This document shows positions 17,500 to 25,762 of a DNA stretch of 64,000 nucleotides, in pieces. The position numbers and the translations under genes were made by a program. This DNA is from Leptospiraceae bacterium (lineage in GTDB: Bacteria; Spirochaetota; Leptospiria; Leptospirales; Leptospiraceae): NCBI GenBank assembly GCA_024233835.1, contig JACKPC010000001.1, positions 744,001 through 808,000 of the forward strand. Direction: 5' to 3'. How positions within the stretch are numbered: the first letter of the stretch is position 1; each line of letters opens with the position of its first letter. Below the pieces are notes generated by a model. The model did no database searches. It had not been told where the DNA came from and was given only the letters and a program-made list of their open reading frames with translations.

Positions 17500-17527
17500 T
17501 TAACCCCAAGTTTTAACGTGGGGTTAA
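17500..17527. terminator. Hairpin downstream of the M23 peptidase gene, possible terminator
   Basis: TTAACCCCA (17500-17508) and TGGGGTTAA (17519-17527) form a perfect 9-bp stem with a 10-base loop. It lies 20 bases beyond the stop of the minus-strand peptidase gene. No clear U-run follows on either strand, so termination is uncertain. The rest of 17242-17547 holds only the PAPS-reductase fragment. Confidence 0.45.
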
Positions 17528-17547
17528 GGAGGATTGAGGAATTAATT

Positions 17548-19263
17548 TTATAAAAAAGTCAGAATATCCGTAAACCATTCTGAGTGATTTCCTGCAAAGT
17601 CTTTTGCTCTCAGTTGAATTAAGAATATCTTCTTCTGCATTTTAATAGACTTTGGAATTAAAACTTTTATAAATTTTCTATCCCTGTCATATTCATAAGG
17701 ATATTTTTTTCCCTCAAACAAAACTTCAATTTGTTTTACTCCGGAACCACTTTCAGAGAGCAAATAAAACCTTTCTATAAAACCTTCCGGTATAACTCCT
17801 TCCAGGTTGTAATCTCTGTATAATAAATAAGGATACATAATAGACGGAGGAGAACGGTCTTTCATAATAGCCACATAACCACTCGAAGGTAGTTGAAATT
17901 CTATTCCGCCTTTCTTTTTCTTGCTGCGGAGTTTTACCCAGGATTTGATCCCGGTCATATATAAATAAATATCTTCTTCAGCAGACTGAAAATTACCCTT
18001 TAAAAAACCTGTAGCTTTTCCCTGCCAGAAAAAATCAATATTACGAATCTCATAGGCTTCGCTGGCCTGTATAAATTTATCTGATTGAAAATTTTGAGGT
18101 AGTGTTGAGAATTTATTAATTTCAATTTTTCCATCTCCTTTAACTTTTGCTTCCGAAAAATTTAAACTTAAGTTTTTATCTATAGAATTAAATTGATAAC
18201 TTTTCTTTTTTTGCGTTTTGACTGTTACTGTATTCGAAACATGTAAAAGAAAAGTAACACCGGATACATTGCCATATGCGTCTAACAAGTTGAGCTTCAC
18301 CTTTATATCTTTTCCTTCTTTGCCGGAAAGGTCATAAGAGAATTCTTTTCCTGTTTTTTTATCAAATAACTTATAAACATAATGTGGTGGATCGAGAGAA
18401 GAACGATTTGTATCATAAAAGATTCCCCTTGTGTAAGCATATTTATATGGAATTTCTTCGAAGTTCTGTGAAAAAACTTCTCTGTCCTCTATTTCTGCTC
18501 TGATTCCGTAGATACCATTTTTATTCTGGGCTGTGATTAGATCATAGCCGGCTATTCGAAATTTAATTTTCCCTTTTAATACAGGTCTTTCTTTTGTAGT
18601 TAATCCAAATCGTCCTTCTTCTGATTTTTCCAGATCTAAATCATATCCTTTACCTGAATCGGAGTCAATATAGACACTGAGTATTTCCGGAGGATGAATA
18701 TCATTTTGTTTATAGTTTTCTTCTTTGAGCGGATTTATAAAACCCTGGCTATTAAATAATTCAAGATGCAGATGAGAAATTCCGGAACCCGTTTCCCCGG
18801 TTCGGGCGATCCGTTTTCCCTGTTCAAAAGTAATATCAGAAGGTTTTAAGTTGATACGAAAACTTTTATCCATACTGAGTAATAGAAGAGCTTCTTTTAA
18901 GGTTTCCAGGCCTTTTATATCCCCTTTCAGATCGTTTAGATGGGCTATTCGAGCATACATTTTCTTCTTTGGAGAATAAAGAACGAGGCTTAAACCGTAT
19001 CCATAATCTGAATAGCTCATTTTATGTATATATCCATCAAAAAGGGTTCGAACCGGAAAACCATTAATCCAATACGTTTTAAAATCGCAGCCCAGGTGCA
19101 GGGAGTGGTTTCTATATTCGGAGAAACTCCCGGTAATCGGAACTCTGAGCTCCATAGGCCAGAGAAGATTTTCTGTAGGTTTCTTATCTTCTGCAAAAAG
19201 TTTTACTATGGAAAAGAATAAGGGCAAGAGAAGGCAGGCTATTTTTTTAAAATAATACTTCAA
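17548..19263 (-). CDS. Secreted M23-family (LytM-type) metallopeptidase
   Basis: Signal peptide at residues 1-24. The peptidase domain spans about residues 35-180: HLGCDF supplies the HxxxD zinc ligands, and ISHLHLELF the HxH ligands, so the site is complete. M23 enzymes cut peptidoglycan cross-bridges. Beyond residue 190 are about 380 residues of beta-rich sequence (GIRAEIEDREVF, YVAIMKDRSPPSIMYPY and a last AKDFAGNHSEW) resembling Ig-like extracellular domains. The same layout occurs in the gene at 30737-32488, so the two are paralogues. Divergently transcribed from the LptE-like gene, 41 bases apart. Confidence 0.87.
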   Translation of the reverse strand: MKYYFKKIACLLLPLFFSIVKLFAEDKKPTENLLWPMELRVPITGSFSEYRNHSLHLGCDFKTYWINGFPVRTLFDGYIHKMSYSDYGYGLSLVLYSPKKKMYARIAHLNDLKGDIKGLETLKEALLLLSMDKSFRINLKPSDITFEQGKRIARTGETGSGISHLHLELFNSQGFINPLKEENYKQNDIHPPEILSVYIDSDSGKGYDLDLEKSEEGRFGLTTKERPVLKGKIKFRIAGYDLITAQNKNGIYGIRAEIEDREVFSQNFEEIPYKYAYTRGIFYDTNRSSLDPPHYVYKLFDKKTGKEFSYDLSGKEGKDIKVKLNLLDAYGNVSGVTFLLHVSNTVTVKTQKKKSYQFNSIDKNLSLNFSEAKVKGDGKIEINKFSTLPQNFQSDKFIQASEAYEIRNIDFFWQGKATGFLKGNFQSAEEDIYLYMTGIKSWVKLRSKKKKGGIEFQLPSSGYVAIMKDRSPPSIMYPYLLYRDYNLEGVIPEGFIERFYLLSESGSGVKQIEVLFEGKKYPYEYDRDRKFIKVLIPKSIKMQKKIFLIQLRAKDFAGNHSEWFTDILTFL

Positions 19264-19304
19264 AGTAAACTCCGATTCGGAATATTGTCATAGAATACCA
19301 GGCT

Positions 19305-19904
19305 ATGAGATACCTATTCGCAGTTGAACTGTTTTTTTTGAGTTTTATTATCAGTTTATCCTCCTGTGCTTTTTTACAGAAAGAGCCCGGAAGGCCTCCC
19401 AAAATAGAAAACCGACCGATTCCGGATGAAATGAGAACCCTTTATGTTCAAAACATACGTAATAACTCGTATGCAGGAGCAGTTCATGTAATGCTCGGTC
19501 GTTATTTAAAAGAAGAGGTGGATAGAAGAGGCCGTTTTATACAAACCCGGAGCAAGGAAAGGGCTCGCTTTCGCTTATATGGAGAAGTCGTACATTACCA
19601 GGAAATTGGAAATCTTATGGATTCGGCCAATCGGAATATAAGTGCAGAACTCACGGTAATTGTTAAAGTAGAACTTCAGGAAGCAGGTGGAGAAAAAATC
19701 ATTCTTCCGAGAAATGAAATACCGGCCAGAGCTTATTATTCCAATCAGATAGGCTATAAAGAATCAGAAGAACAGGCTCAGTCAAGGATGCTGAAAAACC
19801 TTGCGATTCGAATTATATCCGAAGTGGAAGAGGGTTGGTATAATGAGATGCTTCGGAAACACGAGCAAGAAAAGAAAATAAATATGCCTCCATCTAAAGA
19901 ATAA
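19305..19904 (+). CDS. LptE-like outer-membrane assembly lipoprotein
   Basis: The signal peptide ends in a lipobox (SLSSC, Cys21). The remainder follows the LptE plan: MRTLYVQNIRNNSYAGAV (first strand, 'I.nf.N.s'), GRYLKEEVDRRGRF (helix), RARFRLYGEVVHYQE (second strand), SAELTVIVKVELQEAG (third strand), and a long final helix beginning ESEEQAQSRMLKNLAIRIIS. LptE plugs the LptD translocon that inserts LPS. Identification is by pattern, so a related lipoprotein role is possible. First gene of a plus-strand operon through 23146. Confidence 0.6.
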   Translation: MRYLFAVELFFLSFIISLSSCAFLQKEPGRPPKIENRPIPDEMRTLYVQNIRNNSYAGAVHVMLGRYLKEEVDRRGRFIQTRSKERARFRLYGEVVHYQEIGNLMDSANRNISAELTVIVKVELQEAGGEKIILPRNEIPARAYYSNQIGYKESEEQAQSRMLKNLAIRIISEVEEGWYNEMLRKHEQEKKINMPPSKE

Positions 19905-19942
19905 TTCTTTACCCCGAAGTTTTAAATCGATTTATTATAAAA

Positions 19943-20437
19943 ATGGGCAATCGAATGGATAAACCGTATCGAAAATGTGTGGGAATTGTTGTCTTTAATT
20001 CAGAAGGAAAGGTTCTTGTGGGAGAACGGATCGGGATGGAAAATAACTGGCAATTTCCCCAGGGTGGAATCGATAAAGAAGAAATCCCGATAGAGGCTGC
20101 AAAGCGGGAGCTTTTTGAGGAAGTGGGAATTCAGGATGGAGAAATGGTTTATGAACATGAAGAGTGGTTGTCTTATGATTTTCCATCTTATATCTCAGGA
20201 AAGAAATTTAAAAAATTTAGAGGCCAGACCCAGAAATGGTTTCTGGTTTACTGGAATCGACCTGTAGAAGATTGTATTCTGGATGGACATGAACCTGAAT
20301 TTTCAGCTTTACAATTCATTCCTTTGCAAAACTCACTTGAGACTGTGGTTGAGTTTAAAAGAGAAGTATACGAAAAATTAATAGAGGCTTTTGAACCGAA
20401 AATTCATTCGTTCCTGGAAATGAAAAAAAAGTTATGA
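19943..20437 (+). CDS. rppH: Nudix hydrolase, probable RNA pyrophosphohydrolase
   Basis: 164 residues. The Nudix box GGIDKEEIPIEAAKRELFEE followed by VGI (about residues 42-64) is complete. YRKCVGIVVFNSEGKVLVGER at the N-terminus, WQFPQGG and GQTQKWFLV are the features shared by RppH-type enzymes, which remove pyrophosphate from the 5' end of mRNA and trigger decay. The end overlaps the next gene by four bases (ATGA). Start: ATG 19943; an ATG at 19955 (MDKPYRK) is possible. Confidence 0.85.
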   Translation: MGNRMDKPYRKCVGIVVFNSEGKVLVGERIGMENNWQFPQGGIDKEEIPIEAAKRELFEEVGIQDGEMVYEHEEWLSYDFPSYISGKKFKKFRGQTQKWFLVYWNRPVEDCILDGHEPEFSALQFIPLQNSLETVVEFKREVYEKLIEAFEPKIHSFLEMKKKL

Positions 20438-20853
20438 TACAGAGAGAAATTTACACACCTCCTTCCGGCCTGCCTCAGGTCAATCCCTTAGCTCCTGAAA
20501 TGTTCCAGGCCCTCGGCGAAGAAAAAATTCGAGAACTGGTTCGAGTCTTTTATATGCATATCGCAAAATCTTCTATTCGAAATATGTTTCCGGAAGACTT
20601 ACTGGAAAGTGAAACCAAAGCTGCTGATTTTATGGTACAGATTATGGGAGGGCCTTCGTATTATATGCAAAAGAATGGACCCGCTCGAATGAGGATGAGG
20701 CATTTTCCTTTTGAAATTGATGAAAAAGCAAGAAGAGCCTGGCTTGCCTGTTATAAAAATGCCTTATCTGAGATTGAAATCGGAGAAGAAGAAAAGAAAA
20801 AAATTTGGGATTTTCTCGTAAGTTTTTCTTCCTGGATGGTTAATAAGAAATAG
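20434..20853 (+). CDS. Truncated haemoglobin (group II type)
   Basis: 139 residues. GGPSYYMQKNGPARMRMRHF (residues ~72-91) matches the group II truncated globin signature, with proximal haem ligand His90 followed by PF, and AWLACYKNAL (102-111) supplies the conserved tryptophan (Trp103, the G8 position) that shapes the ligand pocket. Such proteins bind O2 or NO and act in detoxification. Cytosolic. Overlaps the Nudix gene by four bases and lies 20 bases before parA. Confidence 0.88.
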   Translation: MIQREIYTPPSGLPQVNPLAPEMFQALGEEKIRELVRVFYMHIAKSSIRNMFPEDLLESETKAADFMVQIMGGPSYYMQKNGPARMRMRHFPFEIDEKARRAWLACYKNALSEIEIGEEEKKKIWDFLVSFSSWMVNKK

Positions 20854-20873
20854 ATGAAAGGAGAGAAAGGTAT

Positions 20874-21638
20874 ATGGCAGAAATTATTTGTATAGCCAGT
20901 CAGAAAGGAGGAGTGGGAAAAACAACCACCTCTGTTCATGTCTCTGCGGGACTTGCTCTTTCGGGCTTTAGAACTCTTTTAATAGACCTGGATCCCCAGA
21001 GGAATACAACCAGCATTTTCTTTGATTCTATCGAAGAGGAATACCATGGGGTCTATGCAATTTTTCGAGATGGCCTTGAATTGAAACCTGAATTTTTTAT
21101 CCAGACGCGGTTTGAGAATCTGAGTATCCTTCCTTCCAGTATCGAGCTATCTGAAGCCAACTCCTATATCGCAAAAAAAAGTCGTGGAATGTTTCTACTA
21201 AAAGATGCTTTATCTCCTTTCAAAAATCATTTTGATTTTATTGTTATTGATTGTCCACCCAATGTTTCTCATCTGACTTTAAATGCTTTAAATTGTGGAA
21301 CAGGTCTTTTAATTCCCGTACAGGCTTCGCGATTTGTGATAGATGGAATTGTAGATCTCTTAAAAATTCATGCAAATGTATCGGAACGTTATAATCCTTC
21401 ATTGAAAATCATTGGTGCTTTATTAAATAATTATAATTCAAGAACTGCTTTGTCTAAAGCGATTATTCCCCTGGTTCAAAAATATATCCCGGTATTAAAA
21501 ACGAAAATTACCCATTCGGTTGTAGTAGAAGAAGCTGCTCTCTTACATCAGACTCTGTACGAATACGATAAAAAACACAAACTCACCCAGGCCTTCCGCA
21601 AAGTAATTAAGGAAATTCTAAAATTTTATGAGGTTTAA
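20874..21638 (+). CDS. ParA/Soj-family ATPase
   Basis: 254 residues. The deviant Walker A motif KGGVGKTT is at residues 11-18, followed by LLIDLDPQRN (Walker A') and FIVIDCPPNVS (Walker B). Family members position chromosomes, plasmids or protein complexes by ATP-dependent gradients on DNA or membranes. No parB follows and no parS-like site is visible, so it is a chromosomal orphan ParA that may position something encoded nearby or elsewhere. Strong GGAGAGAAAGG ribosome-binding region ahead of the ATG. Confidence 0.88.
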   Translation: MAEIICIASQKGGVGKTTTSVHVSAGLALSGFRTLLIDLDPQRNTTSIFFDSIEEEYHGVYAIFRDGLELKPEFFIQTRFENLSILPSSIELSEANSYIAKKSRGMFLLKDALSPFKNHFDFIVIDCPPNVSHLTLNALNCGTGLLIPVQASRFVIDGIVDLLKIHANVSERYNPSLKIIGALLNNYNSRTALSKAIIPLVQKYIPVLKTKITHSVVVEEAALLHQTLYEYDKKHKLTQAFRKVIKEILKFYEV

Positions 21639-21651
21639 ATAGTAATATTAT

Positions 21652-22107
21652 ATGAAGTTAGAAGATTATATTGAAGCTGAAGAAAGTAAACATTCCTATA
21701 CGAGAATACTCCTCTGGATTCTGGCAATTATATTTCTTTTCTTTGTCTGGTTTTTGTTTACCGGAAGTAAATATAAACATGCCATTTACATGGATAGTGA
21801 AAAACTAAATCCGGATAGGGTGAGTGATATGAAACGGGAAGAATTTTATACATTTAAATATGGAGAAGATTTTTTCGTGTATTATAAAAAGGGTTGGTCT
21901 ACTCCTCAGAAAATAAATATTAAGCTTTTCTTATCCGGCAAAGAAAAAAAACTCATACTCGATGAAACAAGAAGATTCAAACAGGATGCAAAAAAAATGC
22001 AGCTTTTTTTTGATGAACACTATTTTGAAAGTCCCGGTGAGTATTTAATCGAATTTCGAAATGAAGATAATGAAATCCTATCCACTCAAAAGTTTAAACT
22101 TGAATAA
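21652..22107 (+). CDS. Hypothetical membrane-anchored protein
   Basis: 151 residues: a charged cytosolic N-terminus (~20 residues), one membrane helix ILLWILAIIFLFFVWFLF (~20-37), and a ~110-residue extracytoplasmic domain of predicted beta strands (EEFYTFKYGEDFFVYYKKG, KINIKLFLSGKEKKLILDE, GEYLIEFRNEDNEIL). The last part resembles an Ig-like or carbohydrate-binding beta sandwich in pattern only. Thirteen bases after parA and 28 bases before the J-domain gene, within the same operon. Confidence 0.7.
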   Translation: MKLEDYIEAEESKHSYTRILLWILAIIFLFFVWFLFTGSKYKHAIYMDSEKLNPDRVSDMKREEFYTFKYGEDFFVYYKKGWSTPQKINIKLFLSGKEKKLILDETRRFKQDAKKMQLFFDEHYFESPGEYLIEFRNEDNEILSTQKFKLE

Positions 22108-22135
22108 GAACGAAAAATAAGATAGGTAAGAAGAG

Positions 22136-23146
22136 ATAAAATCCAGAAAAAGAAAAACAAGAGCCCTTATTATCATTGACAACCGTCCTATTCGTAAGAA
22201 AGCAATACGGGATGCAAAATGGGCTAAAAAACAATTAGAAAAAAGAAGCCAAATCATTGAAGGTTTTACCTTTAAAGATAAACCCGCTTTCAGCCTCTGG
22301 TATAATTCCACTTTCGGTAAAGAACTCAGTAGCATTCGTGGTCTTCAGGAAAACATCACAAACCTTTGGAAAATTATACACAGGACGGAGCAATTCTCTG
22401 TTCAAAAAAAAATTAGCCTGGAAAAAGCTTATCAATACATTCAGGAAAAATCGGGCGAAGAATTTCAGTTTGAAGAAGAAGTAGAGGAAGAAATAGAAGA
22501 AGGAGAAACGGGTATTTTTCCTGAGAAAGGTTTAAATGACTCTGCATTAGAAGAGCATTATTTTAGTATGCTCTCTGAAATTTTTGGTTCTGTATTTATT
22601 GATCCGAAGTCTGAAATGTACCGTTCTTCCTTTGAAAAATTCAAGAAAGATTATTACGCTTTTTATGATTATAAACCACAGACTGATGAAGACCTTCTCA
22701 GGCAAAAAAATGCAAGAGATGTGTACAGACAATTAGCTCGAAAGTTGCATCCCGATTATAATCCACATTTAACAGAAACTCAGAAAGATCTCTGGCACTC
22801 TGTGCAGGAGGCCTATAAAGATCAGGACCTGGAAAGATTGGAAACTTTATTAGCCATGAGTGATGTGGAAGATGAAGGGGACTTTGAAAAAATTCAATCT
22901 ATATCGAGAATATATAACCTTACCGAACAATATAAAAAAGATCTAAAAGCCATTCAGTTGAAGATAAAAGAGATCAAGACAGACATTGCTTATGGTTTTT
23001 CTGCTTTAAAAAGTAAAGCCGGTTTAAAAAAGTTTATCCAAAAGGAACTTCATAATCATCTGCAAAAAAAAACAGAGGAATTGGATCGATATAAAAGAAT
23101 CGTTGATGAATGGAATAGTGCATTATTAAATAAGAATATTCTGTAA
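22136..23146 (+). CDS. J-domain protein with unusual start
   Basis: The frame is open from just after a TAA at 22127 to the TAA at 23144. The first clear ATG is at 22568, but the preceding 430 bases in the same frame read as normal protein (RALIIIDNRPIRKKAIRDAK, FSLWYNSTFGKELSSIRG, acidic EEEVEEEIEEGE). No ATG, GTG or TTG occurs early; an ATA at 22136 preceded by AAGAAGAG fits best as a non-standard start. The J-domain is near residues 190-240 with the HPD motif at 205-207 (RQLARKLHPDYNP), so it should stimulate a DnaK-type chaperone. A coiled-coil C-terminus follows. Possible partner of the ParA ATPase in the same operon. Confidence 0.65.
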   Translation: MKSRKRKTRALIIIDNRPIRKKAIRDAKWAKKQLEKRSQIIEGFTFKDKPAFSLWYNSTFGKELSSIRGLQENITNLWKIIHRTEQFSVQKKISLEKAYQYIQEKSGEEFQFEEEVEEEIEEGETGIFPEKGLNDSALEEHYFSMLSEIFGSVFIDPKSEMYRSSFEKFKKDYYAFYDYKPQTDEDLLRQKNARDVYRQLARKLHPDYNPHLTETQKDLWHSVQEAYKDQDLERLETLLAMSDVEDEGDFEKIQSISRIYNLTEQYKKDLKAIQLKIKEIKTDIAYGFSALKSKAGLKKFIQKELHNHLQKKTEELDRYKRIVDEWNSALLNKNIL

Positions 23147-23164
23147 ATTTAATAATTCCCATTT

Positions 23165-23263
23165 CCCCATGCTAAAGCATGGCGCTAAGAAAAGCTTGCC
23201 GATCCCTGAGTAACGAAGTGTACCGAAGGGCAGCAAGCCGGAAAGCCTTTCTTATCGGGCAAA
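23165..23263. repeat. Intergenic palindromic element
   Basis: CCATGC-TAAA-GCATGG is a small hairpin at the left end. TAAGAAAAGCTTGCCG near 23182 pairs (14 of 16) with CGGAAAGCCTTTCTTA near 23241, enclosing GAGTAACGAAGTGTACCGAA and GGGCAGCAAGCC. The words CCGAAGGG(C/T)AGCAAGC recur at 16.15 kb. Probably a dispersed non-coding repeat; no coding frame. Confidence 0.5.
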
Positions 23264-23274
23264 TGAAAGAATAT

Positions 23275-24261
23275 TTAGCCTACTATTTTTTTTATATTCT
23301 CTTTTATAGGTTCGTCGAGTCTTGGACCTACTACTTGCACGACCTTAGATGCCAGGTAATTTCCGAGTCTACAACATTTTTCAAGGTTTAAGTGGTGGGT
23401 TAAGCCATATAAGGCACCGGCAGCAAAACAGTCCCCGGCTCCTACTGTATCAATGGCTTTTACAGGAAAACCCTCTACTTTTTTTATTTCTCCTTCATGG
23501 AAATAATAAGCTCCTTCTTTTCCGTGTGTCATAAATACGGTAGAACATAATTCTCCTAAGAACCGAACCGCATCTTCCGGGTTTTCTTTCTCGCTCATCG
23601 CTTTCGCTTCTTCAAAGTTACAAAAAACTATATCAAAATATTCTTTTGTAAGTTTTAGAAATTCATCCCTGGAACGGCTGACGCAAAATGGATCACTATA
23701 TGTATAAGCAATTTTCTTTTTAAACTGTTTTGCATATTCCATAGTTCTAATAGATGCTTCTTTGGTTCCATCTCCGTCCCAGAGGTATCCTTCTATATAG
23801 GCTATTTGGGAGAATTTGATCTTCTCCGGATCTATATCAATTCCACTCAGACCTGTTGAAATTCCGAGGTGGGTAAGCATGGTTCTTTCGGCATCCGGTG
23901 TGATTAAAACTACACAGGTTCCTGTATCTCCCGTCTTAGCGGGTTCCACTTCAAAATGTATGCCGGTACGTATCATATCATCTTTGTAAAAAATTCCATT
24001 TATATCAGCAGAAACTTTTCCGGTATAAATCCCGGTACCACCACAATGAGCCAGTGCTACCATGGTGTTGGCTGCACTTCCCCCGGAACGAAGTTCTTTC
24101 TTTTTCGTTTCCAGATTGTTTAAAAGTCGCTTCTGGGATTTAGCATCCACAAGGGTCATCACCCCTTTTGTAATTTTATTAGCTTCTAAAAAAGCTTCAT
24201 CTACGGATACAACCGTATCTACAAGGGCATTACCAAGCCCGAACACATCATAGTTTTCCAT
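23275..24261 (-). CDS. PfkB-family carbohydrate/nucleoside kinase (adenosine-kinase-like)
   Basis: 328 residues. The first PfkB signature is around residues 59-73 (GGSAANTMVALAHCGG) and the second near the C-terminus (AIDTVGAGDCFAAGALYG) with the catalytic Asp in GAGDCF. The N-terminus DVFGLGNALVDTVVSVDEAF and overall length resemble bacterial adenosine/ribokinase-like enzymes that phosphorylate nucleosides or sugars with ATP. The exact substrate is not fixed by sequence. Monocistronic by position. Confidence 0.87.
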   Translation of the reverse strand: MENYDVFGLGNALVDTVVSVDEAFLEANKITKGVMTLVDAKSQKRLLNNLETKKKELRSGGSAANTMVALAHCGGTGIYTGKVSADINGIFYKDDMIRTGIHFEVEPAKTGDTGTCVVLITPDAERTMLTHLGISTGLSGIDIDPEKIKFSQIAYIEGYLWDGDGTKEASIRTMEYAKQFKKKIAYTYSDPFCVSRSRDEFLKLTKEYFDIVFCNFEEAKAMSEKENPEDAVRFLGELCSTVFMTHGKEGAYYFHEGEIKKVEGFPVKAIDTVGAGDCFAAGALYGLTHHLNLEKCCRLGNYLASKVVQVVGPRLDEPIKENIKKIVG

Positions 24262-24299
24262 AATAGCAATTTTTTTTAAATATCTTTTAGCGGCAAGGG

Positions 24300-24354
24300 G
24301 AAAAATAGCCTGCCTATTTCCCTTTTGAAGTTTACAGGAAAAAACAGGCTATTT
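24300..24354 (-). terminator. Long-loop hairpin terminator after the 24365-25651 gene
   Basis: AAATAGCCTG (24303-24312) and CAGGCTATTT (24345-24354) are perfect 10-bp arms. On the minus strand the second arm runs into TTTTT, as expected of a factor-independent terminator 11 bases after the stop. The 32-base loop is long. Confidence 0.6.
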
Positions 24355-24364
24355 GTATTATGGT

Positions 24365-25651
24365 TTAGAACCTGTACTGCATTCCTAAGGTATATTTTGT
24401 ATCACTTTTAAAATTTCCGTATGGAATAATTTCGTTTGTGAAGAAAAAAGATGTGGAGGGTTTTTCTATAGCAGGGTCCGGTGAAGCCGGAGCCGTATTT
24501 GCTGTGCCGTATTGAAAGTTTTTATCGAATGCATTCCAATCTGTCCAGAAGACATCACCTACGTTTATAAAATGAACCAGTAATACCCCTAAAGCGGCTA
24601 ACTGAACCTGCTTCATAGAATTATTTGCCTGTGCATCCAGATTATTAGTAGCTTGTACATTACTCATGAATAGAGTAAAAAAAGCACTTGTGGGTAAGCG
24701 ACTGGCTGTCATATTATTAGCAGAGAGCAAAGTAAAGTCACTCGCCATTTTCTCTACCTGTAAACTGCTCTTATATTTGTAGTCGTCGTATTTGTAATAA
24801 GCATAGGCTCCAAAAATAAGAAAAGGTATTTGAGCATAAGTAAAATATTTCGTACGCTTCAAGGAAGATTCGGAAAATTCTCCATTACTGGATTTTGCAT
24901 TCGGTACCTTTGCATCCGAACTCGGACAATGTTCTAAATCGGTAACATCATTAAAAATTTCAGCCCGGGTACAGTGGGCATCTTTTCTAAGAAAATGTGG
25001 AACAACTGTGTATATAATGGGTCGCTTGATTCGACTCCATAAACCCGGCTTTAATTCGGCTACACAGGATTTAAACTCTTTTTCTGACTCAAGCCCTTTG
25101 CAACGCTGAATTGTCTCTTCCTTTGAAGCCATATACTCTTCGTAGGTTTCCTTGGAACGAAAAGGACCACCGGTTCTTGTTGCCCAGGTCTTAATAGCTA
25201 AGGTACGGATACCTTCATCAATTCTCTTATATAAGGAATCCATACAACCTGCCTCTTCCCTTGAGCAAAGATTTTCTTCCGCCTTCTTTCCTTCGAGTGC
25301 TTTTAGCTTTATGACAAGGTTATCATATTTTGCACTATATCGTTCTTGCAGGGCTTTGATACACTCAGAGGAAATCGGATCGGCACAGGTATCTATCGAA
25401 GAAACTTCAAAACTCGGCTCTACCGCTTTAATTTTTTCACTGAGACTTGCCTGTTTGTCATTCAATTCTTTTAATAAATCTTTATTACAGGCATTATTCT
25501 TAATGTTTTTCTTACAATTCTTCAGACCGGAGGGGTCAAAAGAAGTATCTAAAAGCTTGATTCTATCGACTAAATCCTGTGATTCAGGTGCTTTAGCGAA
25601 TAGTATAGTAGAAAAAAGAAGGAAAAGTATAAGAAATTTTCCATATCTCAT
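24365..25651 (-). CDS. Hypothetical secreted cysteine-containing protein
   Basis: Signal peptide MRYGKFLILFLLFSTILFAK, then ~210 residues with regularly spaced cysteine pairs (LKNCKKNIKNNACNK, IDTCADPISSECI, NLCSREEAGCMD, RCKGLESEKEFKSC), suggesting repeated helical hairpins closed by disulfides, each of about 45 residues. The C-terminal half contains two possible hydrophobic segments (FTYAQIPFLIFGAYAY and QVQLAALGVLLVHFINVGDVF, here split as QVQLAALGVLLVHF and INVGDVF) and ends in YTLGMQYRF, an outer-membrane-type terminal strand ending in Phe. Family not recognised. Confidence 0.75.
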   Translation of the reverse strand: MRYGKFLILFLLFSTILFAKAPESQDLVDRIKLLDTSFDPSGLKNCKKNIKNNACNKDLLKELNDKQASLSEKIKAVEPSFEVSSIDTCADPISSECIKALQERYSAKYDNLVIKLKALEGKKAEENLCSREEAGCMDSLYKRIDEGIRTLAIKTWATRTGGPFRSKETYEEYMASKEETIQRCKGLESEKEFKSCVAELKPGLWSRIKRPIIYTVVPHFLRKDAHCTRAEIFNDVTDLEHCPSSDAKVPNAKSSNGEFSESSLKRTKYFTYAQIPFLIFGAYAYYKYDDYKYKSSLQVEKMASDFTLLSANNMTASRLPTSAFFTLFMSNVQATNNLDAQANNSMKQVQLAALGVLLVHFINVGDVFWTDWNAFDKNFQYGTANTAPASPDPAIEKPSTSFFFTNEIIPYGNFKSDTKYTLGMQYRF

Positions 25652-25724
25652 GAGGTGCTCCTCTATTACTTCATTCAGTATTGTATTAGACGTTAATTTT
25701 GTTATGAATATGCAAGAGAATATT

Positions 25725-25756
25725 TAAAGAAAACAGGCGAGCCGCAGATGGCTCGC
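25725..25756 (-). terminator. Rho-independent terminator of the gcv operon
   Basis: GCGAGCC (25737-25743) and GGCTCGC (25750-25756) form a perfect 7-bp G/C-rich stem with a 6-base loop; reading the minus strand, CTGTTTTCTTT follows. It begins just seven bases beyond the gcvP stop. Confidence 0.8.
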
Positions 25757-25762
25757 ATAATT

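Noticed and set aside
20874..21638. Plasmid or integrative-element partition locus
   Set aside because: No ParB, no parS-like repeats, and the gene is embedded in a chromosomal housekeeping-type operon.
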